Positions 34,101 to 46,889 of a stretch of DNA of 64,000 bases are shown one piece after another. The stretch spans positions 1 to 64,000 of the forward strand of contig NW_020194684.1 of NCBI RefSeq assembly GCF_002865645.1, read 5' to 3'. Source of the DNA: Hyaloscypha bicolor E (taxonomy: Eukaryota; Ascomycota; Leotiomycetes; Helotiales; Hyaloscyphaceae). Numbering within the stretch: the first letter of the stretch is position 1; each line of letters begins with the position of its first letter. The notes below the pieces were generated by a model. The model saw only the letters and a list, made by a program, of their open reading frames with translations, did not search any database and was not told the origin of the DNA. Position numbers and translations under genes: made by a program.

Positions 34101-36522
34101 CTTCCTACTCAAGGCTCCAGCAGAGTACGCAGCAGAAATCTCTCCAGAAGAGTGACCGATCACGCGCGATGGGAAAATTCCCCAAGAGGCTAGCAAGTCC
34201 ACCAGAGCCACCTGGAGAGCTGTACAAGCAGCTTGGCTAAGATCAGGAGTGTCGATTCTGGACTCTGCTTTACCCTTGAGTAATTCATCTATTTTGAGTT
34301 GATCAATATGTGGTCTCTTGATATATAGGGACATGACCTCAAGAAAACTCACCCAAAAGATGCCACGGACTTTTCAATTGATCAAGATAATTGCTAGCGT
34401 CTTCCAGGCTCCTTCTGAAAATGGGATACAACAGCAATTCCCGACCCATGGCGTGCCATTGCGCTCCTTGCCCTGTGAAAACGAACCCAAGCTGCGGAAC
34501 CCTGCCTTTTCTTGTATGTTTGGACATCCTAGGGGCATCGGGTAGACGTTTGATGAGCTCTTGCAGAGACCCTGCAACGACGAAACTTTTCCAAGGGAAT
34601 AAAGTGCGCTTCTTGGACAAGGTAAAAGCTAGATCATCGATATAATTGCTCTCGGTGGAATATGCTTTGGATGGCAAGTATTCCAAGTAGGCCTCAACAC
34701 TTCGCTTTATTCCTGCTTCGTCCAAGGACGAGAGAATGAAGATTTTCTTCGCTTTGTGGTTCGACTCATGATCTGCCACAGCATCTGAGTCACAGGCTAT
34801 CCCGTTTGTGTGCCCATTTGCCAGCGGTGTGCCATTGAGAATAGCTGCATCTTCCGGTAATTCAGGCACATGGGGCTCCAAATTCTCTTCGTTTGGACTT
34901 TCAGAAGCTGTCCTATGCAGTCCCTGAAGGTTATGAGCGGAGAGAAAACTGCGTGCATCATCCAGTACTACGTGTGCATTCGTTCCTCCAAATCCGAAGG
35001 AATTCACAGAAGCTCTTCGGACTTCAGTACTCGGCCAAGGTACCGGACGCAGAGGGAACTAATCAAATGCGTTAATAAGCTGCCTTCAATGGAAATATTA
35101 GATATACAGAATCTTACCTCAATATTCCATTTATCAGGGAATATCTTCGAGTTGACCTTCTCGAAGTTTATGTTTGGTGGAATTATCGCTTTCTCGAGTG
35201 CCTGCACAGTTTTGATCAGACCAGCAACCCCAGAAGCCCCTTCTAAGTGACCGATATTGGACTTGATTGCCCCGATATAAAGAGGGACTTCCGATTTCCT
35301 TTCGCTCCAGGCTGCCGCAATAGCGCCTGCCTCGACAGGATCTCCAGCCGGCGTTCCCGTGCCGTGTGCTTCGACGTAACTGGTAGTTGAAATATCAAGC
35401 CCGGCATTCACGTAAACAGAGCGGATGAGGTTTTCTTGTGCGAACTTGCTCGGAAGTGTCATTCCAGGGGTCCGGCCATCTTGATTGACACCGGTTCCGC
35501 GAACAATTGCCCGGATCGTATTTCCGTCTTCCAAGGCGGCCTTGAGTGGTTTGATGATTATGGTCCCAGTCCCTTCACCACGGGAGTAGCCGTTGGCTCG
35601 ATGGTCGAAGCTATAGCATTTGCCATCTGGCGATAAGAAACCGATGTTGCTCATGCGGAACATTGCTTGCGGTTGCTCAATGATATTGGTACCATTGACT
35701 ATTGACTATATTGAGGTCAGACTTGCAGACCTCCATGAGAGCTAGCAGGGTGGGTTACCATCTTCGCGCTATTATTTTTCAGGCTCTCGCAAGCAAGATG
35801 GAAGGCAACCAAGCTGCTGGAACAAGCAGTATCCAAGGTAAGGCTGCATGCTTTCAAGTCATAGAACCAGCTAACACGGTTGGATAGAATCGAACTTGAA
35901 TTGCCGGTGGGTGCATATTTCATGATGACTTCAGGATCCGCGTTGAGTAGAGTTTGGTAATCACTTGTGAAGGCACCAACAAAGACGGATGTCTTCGACC
36001 CGATGACAGTGTCCATTGGAATACCAGCTGTATTAAAAATGTCAATGAAAACTCGGGCCTATCACTAACACAAGGTGGCTTACCATTTTCTAGTGCTTCG
36101 TACACATTCTCCATTAAAATGCGCTGCTGTGGATCCATGGAAAGAGCCTCAGTTTTAGTGATACTGAAGAAAGGTGCATCAAATGTGGACCCGTTATGTT
36201 TCATGAAATGAGCTTTCCTACTGCTCATCTAGTGGCTAGTAAGCCCACGCTTATGCTCTATCAAGGGCGGGACACTTACACTACCTCCGTGAGTAGGATC
36301 GGGGTGATAATGAGCATCTAAGTTCATCCTATTCTTCGGGAATTCACTAGATGCAGAGCGGCCCCCCAATAACATCTCCCAAAGCTTTTCCGGATTCTCT
36401 GCATCTTGCGGGAAACAACATGCCATCCCAATTATGGCAATTGCATCTTCTGGAACAACTCCGAGATCAGGAAATGGATGTCCCAGGTTTGACGCTCCAT
36501 CCCCGTTCATATGGAGAGACAT
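28145..36522 (-). CDS. highly reducing type I polyketide synthase
   Basis: Eight exons (36522-36280, 36228-36084, 36027-35759, 35705-35118, 35058-34353, 34288-29502, 29448-29128, 29065-28145) join in frame to 2,659 residues, with introns of 51-64 nt. Domains in order: KS (DTACSSS, Cys about 198; [18 protein letters not shown]), AT ([14 protein letters not shown], Ser about 697), DH ([11 protein letters not shown], His about 1045; DSMLH), C-methyltransferase (LEVGAGTGG, about 1525), ER ([11 protein letters not shown]; about 1945-2245), KR ([16 protein letters not shown]) and ACP (GVDSL, about 2585). All key residues are present, so it should make a fully reduced, methylated polyketide. There is no thioesterase or reductase at the end. 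The C-terminus carries two copies of a 14-residue acidic motif ([14 protein letters not shown] and [14 protein letters not shown]). The first ATG after the upstream TTG-initiated frame was chosen. Product unknown. Confidence 0.95.
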
Positions 36523-37549
36523 TATGTGGTGTGGGAGCGCAGGTTCGTGACTGTCAATCCTAATCAATTTTCAAGACACCAAATCTGAGTCAATACCTCG
36601 CAGTCGTGAATGAACTTCCAGAGAGGCGGAAGAATAACCACAAGACGGCGGGGTACACGGGTGTAAAGTACGGATCTCAGCCCAATGGACGCACTGAGAT
36701 TGTCCCTCACACATGTTAATTCTTCTACCAGGATTGGTAGCATGGGGGACAAGTCCTCCTCACACTCTCTGTAGTTTGCGTGGGTTTGAGAGCGGTCGCA
36801 ACGCAAGAGAGTTACCCTGGAGTTTTCCAAGGCCATCCTACGATTTGCTTTGGTATTACCGCCAAAAGCAGCTCGCACATGTTCCCAAAGGAGAAGTATC
36901 CCCGAGCCTCGGATTTTCCATTCCCCTGGGTCTAAATCGGAAAGCGCCTCAATTCGATACCAAAGACTTGTTCTGCGCTGGAAGGATTCCCGGCAGTTGC
37001 AAAGGTAGCACGTCGAGGCCCAGAAAGGATTTTCTGTTTGAAAACGGGTTTATGATGCGATGAACAGAGCTCCCAGTAAGGAGAGGCGTGTACGATGCGG
37101 GGCTTTTCCGCACCCATGCTTCCCCGCAAAGATCTGAAAACTACAGTAAACAGGGGGTTGTGAGCGAGCCGAGTCAATGCAGAGATCGTAAGGCTTGGTA
37201 TTGACAGGGTTGAAAGAAGGTTAGCCTTGCGGGGTGTCACAATCTAAGGAGGTTAGCGAATTAGTAATACGCGTCGACTAACAAGACCAAACTGCATCTG
37301 AACAGTGAAACATGGCTTGCCCGAAAATAACGTCATGTGAGCCAACTTTATCTACTCTCTGTCCGAGGCTGTGAGTGTTTCGGCTCCATACTGTTAGACC
37401 CGTGTCAGAGCCTGGCGTGTAAGAAGCCTCACCTCGTCTTAAAATCCCTGTGATTTAAGTTTGATTGTAAACCACCAACGAGGAGCATAATTCGTGTGAA
37501 TCAGCTTTGTTCACTAAATTATCTTCTTGAAAAACACCTCCATTCCATA
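36523..37549. promoter_or_regulatory. divergent promoter region of PKS and hydrolase
   Basis: About 1 kb lies between the outward-facing starts of the PKS (minus) and the serine hydrolase (plus). Several short ORFs occur on both strands without family motifs. A shared promoter is expected from the arrangement. I did not identify a specific regulator site. Confidence 0.45.
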
Positions 37550-38530
37550 ATGCGGATTCTTTGCCTTCACGGAAGGGGCTCAAATAACGACGTAAGCTGC
37601 GGGAATATTTATCCTAGGGTTGACCGCAGACAGAGGCTAATGGCAACGCAGATTTTCAAGATGCAGACTGGTATGTTGCTTGTGCGAGTCAATACTGACA
37701 CTGTACACCTAATTGATGGTTTTCATTAGCTGGGATTCGATCATTGCTGGATGACTATGAATTTGATTTTGTCCAAGGCCAAATGCCCCACGTAGAAGGT
37801 AGGCCCAAGCATATACCTGGCAGTAGGGCGTTGGAACAGATGTCTGACTTTCAAAGGAAACTGGTCCCTCCATACGACCGACTTTGCGAAGTCCAAACTT
37901 TGGGGTTACTTCAATTTGCTCGATCTACAGGACGTGGAGGATGTCGAGCGTCAGCTGCTACAACTCGCGATCGAAGATGGCCCTTATGACGGAATACTGG
38001 GCTATTCGCAAGGTGCGACTCTCGCTGCGCAAACTATTATCCGACACAACCAAGAGCATCCAGAAGCACCGATACAAGATATGCCTTTCCGATTTGCAAT
38101 CTTCTTTAATGGCGCAACTCCAAGTAAGGTTTTTGAAATGTCCGAAACCCCGATTCCTGTCTCTGTGGAATCTGTGGCAAACGAACCGGAGGCAATGCAT
38201 TTCCTCAGCCAGATGAAAGCCAACCCGCTTCTCCATACCACCAAGCTCTTTCCAGCGAAACTGCCCAACGGACGCCCAATCCTTACCGACTCTAAGCAGG
38301 GCATGCTAAAGTGCAATGCTGCCCTTGACGGCACGCTGATCAATATTCCAACATTGCACGTGCGGTGTCCTGGAGATAGAGAGGAATACGGGCATGAGTT
38401 GTATAAATTGTGCGAACCTCAGCTAGCACAGCAATACTTTCATGAACATGAGCACGACTTCCCAAGAGGTTACGACGAGATGAGAAACATAGCAAGATTA
38501 ATTAGATCTACAGCAGAGCTTTCCATTTGA
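37550..38530 (+). CDS. FSH1/LovG-type serine hydrolase, putative PKS release enzyme
   Basis: Four exons (37550-37591, 37652-37670, 37730-37798, 37857-38530) give 267 residues. The first reads MRILCLHGRGSNND, the FSH1-family oxyanion segment; a 19-nt exon then encodes IFKMQT. Next come YEFDFVQGQ, SLHTTDFAKSKLWGYFN, and GPYDGILGYSQGATLAAQ with the nucleophile Ser at about residue 94. HVRCPGDREE supplies the likely Asp and HEHEHDFPRGYDEM the His. This family includes the thioesterases that release chains from highly reducing PKSs lacking a terminal TE (LovG type). Its position, divergent from such a PKS, supports that role. Release activity is an inference; the fold and triad are plain from sequence. 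Confidence 0.9.
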
Positions 38531-39431
38531 GGCTGAGGTCATAGAAAGAGGGCTTGGATTTCAGAGATTTCCTCTGAGAAACTTCAGCCCTCGCCCTGAT
38601 TAGCTGCGTAGGGCGTGGAGTGATATATGATTTTGACGCCACTTCATCTCTTATCCATCTACTTCAGCCACTACCTGATAGGAATATCCCTAAAGTGGGA
38701 TTACTACTCAACCGTGAATCTAAGTGCCTACAACCCATGTTGCATCACTGTGACCTAACATCCCATCTTTTGTACACTTGGAATTTAGAACTAGGATTAC
38801 CTGGTATGCTTGATTTTACACGATTCTAACAATTCACGTTACACAATACCATGGCGGTTGGGATGGTCAGGGAGGATAAAGAATTACCGTACGATGTGGT
38901 CGTCCCATGAAGCGCGAACACGTATCGGATTCTTTACCGATTTGACTTCATGGTGCTATATCTAACATCACCGCATCGAATCCATGTTCGGGGTCATTGT
39001 GACATCTGAGCGAGATGACTTAACAATGCCCCAGGTATGAGCACGGTGCTCCTTTCTTGCGATCTCCACATTTTGACCGATCCGATCTTCATACTCTTGA
39101 AACTGTCTGCAGATTTCCCCGCAACACATATGCCGAGGGCCAATTGCTATCTTGTCCCACGTTGAATCACAAGCAGATGCGGAGCAGAGCAGCCGAGGGA
39201 TACCAGGAGCACCCCATGACCTTAAGGAGATGATAAAACAAGAAGCAGGGATTTCTTGACCAATCTCATGCCCGATAGCAACGCAACGTACCACTACTTG
39301 TGGTGAAATGCCACCTTAGATAGGGAGCCTTCTGTTTCCTTTTGTGTTCTGGTTCTCTATTTCACTTCATATCACTATTTCAATTTGGAAAAACTTGCTG
39401 ATCCCCAGAATATAAAGCCATTCTCGCAAAT
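38531..39431. other. intergenic between hydrolase and efflux pump
   Basis: One minus-strand open frame (about 39,290-38,968) contains AIGPRHMCCGEICRQFQEYE but lacks an ATG at its start, and I could not attach exons or a family. The rest is plain intergenic sequence and includes the efflux-pump promoter. Confidence 0.4.
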
Positions 39432-42190
39432 ATGGCCAGTGAACTCCGCCGCGTTGGGAATAGAATTGACTCGACTCGGAGCTCTGTTCAAGAACCCGGG
39501 CAAGTCTATCAGAGAGAATTTCCATTGATATCAAGAAGGTACTCTTTGCAGGACTCTCGAGGTTCTTACAAGCAACTCGTGGATGATTTGCCATCCACGC
39601 AAAATTCCGGAGAGGAAATAGTTCACAGATGGACAGTCACCGACGCGATTATCGTAGATCGAGCCCTCGCACAGAATTCTTGGCAGCATGGGCTTGTCCA
39701 TGGTATTTCTTCCAAGCCGATTGCTAACGGCATGCCTCTCGGAAAAGGTTCTCGAATGGAAGATGACGGATCTCAAATCCCTTCTTCGAGACGAGCTAGT
39801 CGGAAGCTTCAAAAACAAAAGGTCCCTTACTTCTCTCAAAGTCGGAACAAAGACCTACCGGATACGCCACAGCCCCCGCAATACTACGAAAAGGCAACAT
39901 CTTCGCACCGAAGAACTCTTTCTGGTCACTCGTATGGGAGTGGTCTTCGAACTGGCCTCAAAACAGTTGAGCAACGCCTTCAAAGTTATTCAAAAGAAAC
40001 GCAATCCGCAGTTGAGTTCATCCCGGAAATCAAAAGGGCCACCATCTGGGGTGCAATTTTATCTCTTTTTCGAAAGGTGCTGAGTCAATATGGCGAGAGT
40101 CAGGTGGATAGCGTTCCGGCAGAGAAACCTGACGACATTATTGCAACTTACCCTCGCGGTATGAGGTTGTTTCTGATCCTCATGAGCGGAGCTTTGCCAT
40201 ATGTCGTGGTTAGTATCCTTCCAGATCTATGCCTTTTTCCTTCAACTCATAAGCTGACCAAGGGTTGTAATACAGGTCGTCTTGGATGACACAGTTGTTG
40301 GTATTTCAAACCCAATCAAAGAATCTGCCAGCCTGGCCCCTTGTTCGTGGCTGATAATATGCAGCAATCATAGTCCCCAGACTCATTTCTGACTTCCACA
40401 AACCTGAGGACATTGGGTGGTATGCTTCGGCGTATTTCCTTCCCTTAACAGTCTTTATGCCACTATATGGCAAATGTTATTCCCTTTGGAGAGTGAAGTG
40501 GCTGTTCATTTTCGCACTGGCCACTATCATGGGTAAGTGCCTGCACACTTCAGTAAAAAAAATCTAACAATTATAGTCGGATCCATACTATCTGCTGCTG
40601 CACACACAACATCCGAATTTATTGTTGGTCGTGTAATAGCTGGAGCTGGTGCTGCTGGTGTTATAACAGGGGCCATGAGGATCATCGCCCTTGCAGCAGA
40701 GCGCAGATATCGGACATTTCTCGAAGCTGCGGGCGCTGTCGTTATGGGTCAGCCACCAAACTCACACGTGTGGTATACTAGCAACTAACAAGGAGATGCT
40801 TAGGGGTATGCACGGTATCCGGGCCTATCCTCGGTGGAGCTATTGCTGATACCATTGGGTGGCAATGGTCATTCTGGATCAATCTCCCAATTGCCGCCCT
40901 TTCGGTGTCGATAATCCTTCTCTTCTTCCCCAAAGAATTGAGCGCTTCTTCGCTTCTGGGCCTTCCTTTCCGAGAGAAGCTTAGAAGGCTGGATCTCATT
41001 GGGGCGTCCCTTTTGATATCGGGCCTTGTTTGCTTAAGTTCCGCTTTGCAATCATTATCAACATCGACAGGCTTTAGCATAAGTGAAGCTACTTTGGTCA
41101 TTCTTACCGCAATACTTCTTAGCGCCTTTTTACTCCACTCAAGTTTCATCAACTCTGAAGTCTCCCTCACGCCTCGAAGAATTTTATCTATAAGAGCAAT
41201 TTGGAGTTGCTGTATAGGACTGTTCTTCCTTTTTGCGGGTTTTATAAATTTTATCTTCTTTCTCTCTATCTTTTTCCAGGTATGTACCAGGCTTCCCTTC
41301 CAAGAGGACACAAGGTTGATAGTCAATATTAGTCAGTGCAAGGCCAATCCGCTCAGGAGAGCGCTATCAGCTTACTCCCCTACGTACTATCTGTTAGCGT
41401 AGGAGCTGTCATAACAGCCTTGGGTGTTTCAAAAGTCCGATACTATAATCCCTTCTTCGTATGTGGCGGAATCCTTTTCGCTACAGGAGCCGGGTTGATA
41501 CACACCTTTGATATTAACACGTCCTTAAAAACACGGATAGCCTACGAGGCGATTTTAGGGTTAGGGGTCGGATTTCTTATGCTGGCAAATGTGGCTTCTT
41601 CCCAGATATCATTGGAGGAGGAATATCATCCCATTGCTCAGGGTTTGACATTCTTTTGTTCGTTGTTAGGATCGTAAGTCCAACCATTGAACTTTGCTGG
41701 TGAAGTAGAAAGTACTGAACCTCGTATCTTATTTAGGACCATCTCCCTCCCGGTGTCTAGTACAATCTTTAATAGAATACTAAGGCAGCAGGTGCTATCA
41801 CTTGATATACCATTGCTCCTAAAGGCATTAGTTTTATCAGATCCTACCAAAGTCCAATCAGTCGTTCCGGCAGAATATCGACAAATTATACTTGATGTCC
41901 TGGTTTACTCAATACGGAAGGCCTTTCTTTTTGGCATAATCTGCTCGATCGTTTGTGCGATATCATTTTATTTTGTGCCATGGGCCCCCCTTCCGTCTAC
42001 ACCGCAGAGGCAGCAAGAAGGATCAACAAATATACCAGACTCACCACCAAAGCTCCCACAGATATCATTTGCACCTGAACCAGATATAGAAAATTGGCGG
42101 AAATTGCTTTCCAATTCGGCGTGGGTAATTTCAACGCCACGCGGTGGAACTCCGGTATTATTTTCCGGCTCCTCACATGAAGGCAGCTAG
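39432..42190 (+). CDS. MFS multidrug/metabolite efflux pump with long N-terminal extension
   Basis: Seven exons (39432-40208, 40276-40300, 40365-40532, 40577-40747, 40804-41279, 41333-41673, 41737-42190) close in frame to 803 residues. The 25-nt second exon encodes VVLDDTVV. Family marks: FLILMSGALPYVVVVLDDTVV, DIGWYASAYFLPL, KWLFIFALATIMVGSILS, GRVIAGAGAAGV, GPILGGAIADTIGWQWSFWINLP. This is the 14-segment DHA2 drug:H+ antiporter pattern common in fungal metabolite clusters. The first segment begins only at about residue 245; the preceding residues are hydrophilic, rich in Ser/Arg/Lys/Gln, with no known domain. The pump probably exports the polyketide or protects the cell; this is inferred from position beside the PKS and hydrolase. 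No defect was seen. Confidence 0.9.
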
Positions 42191-42960
42191 AGGGTAGTCT
42201 CATGGTCTGGGCATACTGTGAAGGAATATAATTAATTGTACAATTAGAAAACAATTGAAGGAGGTAGCTACTATCCCGTGGATCCTTAAATACATACACC
42301 GATAATGTTCGGGTAGTTGCATACAAACACTGACTCAAACGGTTCATGAGCAACTTCCTTCCATTTAATTCCTTGCACTTACTTACTCGCCTTTACTTTA
42401 ACTCGGAGCAACCCTGAGGTACGACTCTCCGGATTAACACAATGGGTGAGAATGAGGTCCAGATCCACAGTTGGATGGTATAAAAAGTGGAAATTCATTA
42501 GTAATCAGCGTTGATAGGGAGGTGGAGTTGGACCCGGTCAGCGATGTTGTGATGGGACCTGTGAGCTCAGACCGAATTCTTGAGGGCAGAGCCACCACTC
42601 GCATAAGCTTTTGGGTATTCAGCAATTCGAATCTAGCAACCTTGCAGCGGGCAGCCAGTCAGAACCCGCAGCAGCTATGCGATCTAATAATGTAATGAGA
42701 TGGAAATATACCACTAATGCTAGAAAACGTCGGTCCGCTGCGAGGGGCTTCGGGCGCCACAAATCCGAAACAGAACTCTAGGATTCTCTGGGATACAGAA
42801 GAATCATTTGGGTCGACCGTACTATGGCTTAGATATACATTAAAGTAAGTACAGGCCTTATTCCGGGACATTTTTAAGGGATATATTTAATCCGGAACTT
42901 TAAATATATTAAGGACTTGGACGGAAATGACGATGGTGGGGAAAAAGAGAAGTCCAGCCC
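42191..42960. other. intergenic, nothing recognised
   Basis: Short ORFs only follow the pump; there is no recognisable motif. Confidence 0.4.
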
Positions 42961-44055
42961 CCTCCCCCGGTTATGAGCAATCTTAGTTCACGCCAAGAAT
43001 TCATACGAAAATGAGAAAAGGGTTCATTTCGCATTGAGAATATTACTTGTAATCTTTATATAATTCTAACTTAAGACGGTAATAATAATAAGCTTTGCAA
43101 AGAAGTATTTTAGTAATTAAGGGATTATAAAATATTACAAGCCTCTCAAGTAGCCTTTTAGACTCTTAATAAATATATTTAAATAAATAAAATAAAAAAG
43201 ATATATAATAATAATTAAATACTAGATATAAGAACTCTCGTTTATTATAATAAGTAATTAATTACTTAAGGTTTTTATTACTTAATTACTGGCCTTAATT
43301 AGTTATTTAGCTATTTAATAAATCTTTAGTTTATAAATATAAAGTTAAATATAAGGTTATTTTTTAAAAAAGAAAATAGTTTAAAAATATTATATTTTTA
43401 GTTATTATTAAACAAATAAATTTCAGTTTTAACTTAATTACTTAATTAGCTTATATATATTAATTTGTATTACTTTTAATTACTTAATAAATATATATAA
43501 TTATTATATATAATTTAATATATAAGTTGTATTTTAGCTTAATAAATAGCTTTTAATTTATAACTTATAATTAAATATATTAATATTTATTTTACTAAAA
43601 ATCACAAATATTTATATATTATATTTCTTTTTCTTATACTTTTATTATTACTTAAAATATTTACTTTCTTTAATTCTTTTTTCTTTCTTTCTCTTTTCTT
43701 TATAAATATATAAATAAAAGCAAGAAAATATAAAAAGAAAAGAATATAAAATAAAGTAAAAGAACTTTACTTAAATTTTTTAATACTTATTACTTATAAT
43801 TTAGTAATTATAGCCCTAACATTTAGTAATAAGTAGCCTATAACTATAAGGCTTCCTTTTCCTCGCAACTCGAGTGCCTCAAAGCTCACTTTTTACCTTT
43901 CACTTTTCACTTGCTTGCTTGCCCCCCTCTTCCCCCCTAGCTACCTCTCCCCGCTTGCCCCTCTCTCCTATATATATAAATAAGAATTAAAGAGAGAGTA
44001 ATATTTTAAGTAATAATATAGTAGAGGCATTATAATAGGGATATAAAATACGAAG
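42961..44055. other. AT-rich island
   Basis: This is a second AT-rich stretch with no ORFs, strongest at 43,050-43,800. The texture resembles the RIP-decayed first 10 kb. A pyrimidine-rich patch follows at 43,900-43,970. No element was identified. Confidence 0.6.
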
Positions 44056-44133
44056 TAATATAGAGTATAGAATGGGCTTCCACAGCGTGGGATCACAACG
44101 TACGAGTGAGACGTGGAATTAGAGAGTGAAGGT

Positions 44134-44258
44134 TGGTTAATTTCTAAGAACTAAGAAGGAGAGCGGGGAATATATATGAAACCGGACGTACGGACGTCCG
44201 GTGGTCACCTGACCGTGCCACGTGACCAATAGGGGTAAAATCCCCACCACAGCATAGG
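44134..44258. repeat. dispersed repeat, copy B (LTR-like fragment)
   Basis: This copy is less decayed than its partner at 13,385-13,512. It shares TTCTAAGAACTAAGAAG, GGTCACCTGACC, CCACGTGACCA and GGGGTAAAATCCCC. On the minus strand it reads TGTGGTGGGGATTTTACCCC, which looks like the start of an LTR, but no second LTR or duplicated target was found. Confidence 0.65.
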
Positions 44259-44976
44259 GAGAGGGGGCGTGGCATGTGGGCGATTTTTGGTGGGGTGAAA
44301 CATGCGCGTGCCGAGTCGTAAGTCATAAGTTGCAAGTTAAAAAGTTCGCTCGGGCGATTGATCCTTACGGCTTTCCGTAACAGCGTGGCAGATCTAGATG
44401 TAGTGGCGGGGAAATTATTTATCCGACAGCCGCCTGCCTTGAAACGTTTTCTCACGGCAAGATGCTCTATGCAAAACCCTCACCTCTTCGCATCCTTCGT
44501 CCGAAACCCTCGACACCACGCAAGAGGCCATGGAGCCACGGTCCGACGGCAGATTTCACAGTAGGCCCTCTTATTTACTTGTGAGTGTTCTCGAAGCTAA
44601 GGGGATTGCGGAGTCAATTGGAAGGGGCGGTCGAGTCCTCGGTGGAAGTGATACTAGAGGCTCCGACTGCTGGAAATTCATCGGGAGTTGAATGTTCCTG
44701 CCACATCACCCTAGCCAGGGTTAACTCCATCCAATCCATCTCAAATGCCACCTTCTCCAAGGTTTTATATTTTTTACCCCGCAAAGCTTCTTTAGGCAGG
44801 GGCGGGCCGAAGGCTTGTCGTCCCCAAATATCGAAAAGGGGGATCATGGGGCTCGTGCGCCTTATGATCATGGAACCGAGTTCCGGATATAGCGTCAGAA
44901 GCCTTAATCTAATTTCATTAAATGTAATAAACACGAATGCCCCCCTCCCGTGCTGCTGTTGCCACACACCATCATC
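44259..44976. other. upstream region of swollenin gene
   Basis: Short overlapping ORFs on both strands have no family features. It includes the swollenin promoter and contains no feature I can name. Confidence 0.4.
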
Positions 44977-46889
44977 ATGTTCTCTCAAGGAACTGTCTTG
45001 GTCGGTCTACTTGGCCTCATTGACATCTCTGTTGCGCAGTCTTGTGCCATTGAATGGTGAGTCCCAGTTACCGATATTCCATCCTTTGTTATTAAGGCTA
45101 AGCCAAGGTTCTAACTTCTAGGGCTCAATGTGGAGGTGTCAGTTGGACCGGGGCATCGTGCTGCCAGACAGGGAACTCATGCGTGTTTGTTAATAGCTAC
45201 TACTACCAATGCCAAACGGCGACGGCTACATCTTCTAGAGTAAGTCGTCGTTTCTTTGTGATCATGGTTATCACTTTTGATTGACGCTACCTACGAAGAG
45301 TTCTGCGACAAGCGCGAGCACTACAGTAGGACCAACATCTACAAGCACAACCAAGACATCAAGTGGGCCATCTCTATATACTACAACCATTGCAGTTTCA
45401 ACTACAAGGTAAGTCTATTACTCGAAATTTTGTTCCTTCTTTCAAATATAGTGTTTAAGCATTTCTGTTTAACTCCAGAATAACTTCGTTTAGTCTTCTC
45501 TTTTTTCGATGTACACTTCTTCCTTTTGAATAGCAACGCTGACATAAATTTGAATCAGCCACGCCCAGTCTCCTTATCCAGTCCCCTCAGCCTCGGGCTC
45601 TTGCGGCTCCTGGTCCCTAGTTGACAATGTGTGCTGTCCTACATACTGTAGTGATATCTTAACCTCTGAAGACTGCAACTACTCAAATGCCTCGTGTGGA
45701 AGTTGTATTAGCCCGCCTGCAGCAGACTGCAAGTCCGGCACGATGTACAACGAGACACTTTCGGTAAATCAAAATGAGGGTTGGCACTACAGTGTAAGAA
45801 GACCCCGGTCCTTACCCCTATCTATTGTTTCTTGTAACATTTACCCAGCGATCAACGCATTTCGGGCTCACCAGCGGCGGTGCTTGTGGCTTCGGTCTCT
45901 ACGGCCTGTGTACCACCGGAGGCGCAGACGCAAGTTGGATTGATCCATGGATCGAAAGCACTTGCAGTGCCTTCTGTACAGCGTATCCACTTTTATGTCA
46001 GGATCCTACTTCTACTAACCTTACTATGCGTGGAAATTTTGCCGCTCCAAATGGCGACTACTATACGCAGGTATGCGCTGCCACGATCATTGAGCACTGA
46101 CTTCCCGCTGATGGTCGTTGCAGTTCTGGCCCTCGCTTCCAGGTGATCTGGACAACTATCTCTCCTGCGGAGAATGCTTCGAGCTTGTTCAGACAATGCC
46201 AAACGGCACTGAGTATGCAGTTGGGCAACCAGGCTACACACCGCCAATCATTCTCGAAGTTGTTGATAGTTGCCCATGCAATGCAAATTCAAAGTGGTGC
46301 TGTAAGCACAAGATTTCATTCCCCTAAACATGCCAATACTGATAGTTTTGCATCAGGTGGCCCTAAAGCAGATCATTGTGCTGAAATCAACTTCACGTAC
46401 GGCTGCCCGCTCCCAGTTGACAGCATTCACCTTGATCTCTCTGACATTGCGATGGGCCGACTCCAAGGCGGTGGTTCTCTCGCCGCAGGGGTCATCCCCA
46501 CGCGCTACAAACGGATACCATGCCCTGTCCCAGGAAATGTATATATCTGGCTACGTGACGGCGGCGGGCCATACTACTTTGCTCTCAGCGTCGTCAACAC
46601 CTATGGCGTTGGATCTGTAACGACTGTAGAAATAATGGGCTCCGGTGACACGACTTGGACAGCTTTGCTTCACGATCCTAACTATACGTCTTCGAGACCG
46701 CAGGAACGTTATGGTTCGTGGACTATCCCTCAGGGGAGCGGCCCGTTCAATGTCCCGATTGGGATGCGAATTACGAACCCGGCTGGACAACAAATTGTGA
46801 ATATGAATGCCATCAAGTCGTTCGCGGCTCCGGCTACAGCACCATCGGGGTGGAACTATATTGATTTGGGAGTGCAGTTCACTAAGTAA
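44977..46889 (+). CDS. swo1: swollenin (CBM1 plus expansin-like domain)
   Basis: Seven exons (44977-45056, 45122-45239, 45299-45408, 45559-45793, 45849-46070, 46124-46301, 46357-46889) join to 491 residues, matching the usual swollenin length. A signal peptide (to about 21, ending SVAQ) leads to a family 1 carbohydrate-binding module (AQCGGVSWTGASCC, Cys-rich, about 22-60) and a Ser/Thr-rich linker. The expansin-like part follows: WSLVDNVCCPTYC, GWHYSRSTHFGLTSGGACGF, NGDYYTQFWPSLPG, LEVVDSCPCNANSKWCC, DLSDIAMGRLQGGGS, IWLRDGGGPYYFAL, HDPNYTSSRPQERYGSW. The protein is secreted and loosens cellulose without strong hydrolysis. The intron at 45,409-45,558 (150 nt) is longer than the others. No break is visible. 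Confidence 0.95.

Noticed and set aside
36564..37240. Extra gene or extra 5' exons in the PKS/hydrolase intergenic region
   Set aside because: Two minus-strand frames are in different phases, have no motif, and the PKS already starts with a normal N-terminus at 36,522.
38968..39294. Small minus-strand gene between hydrolase and efflux pump
   Set aside because: The open frame has no ATG at its start, no family I can name and no splice partners. It stays unassigned.
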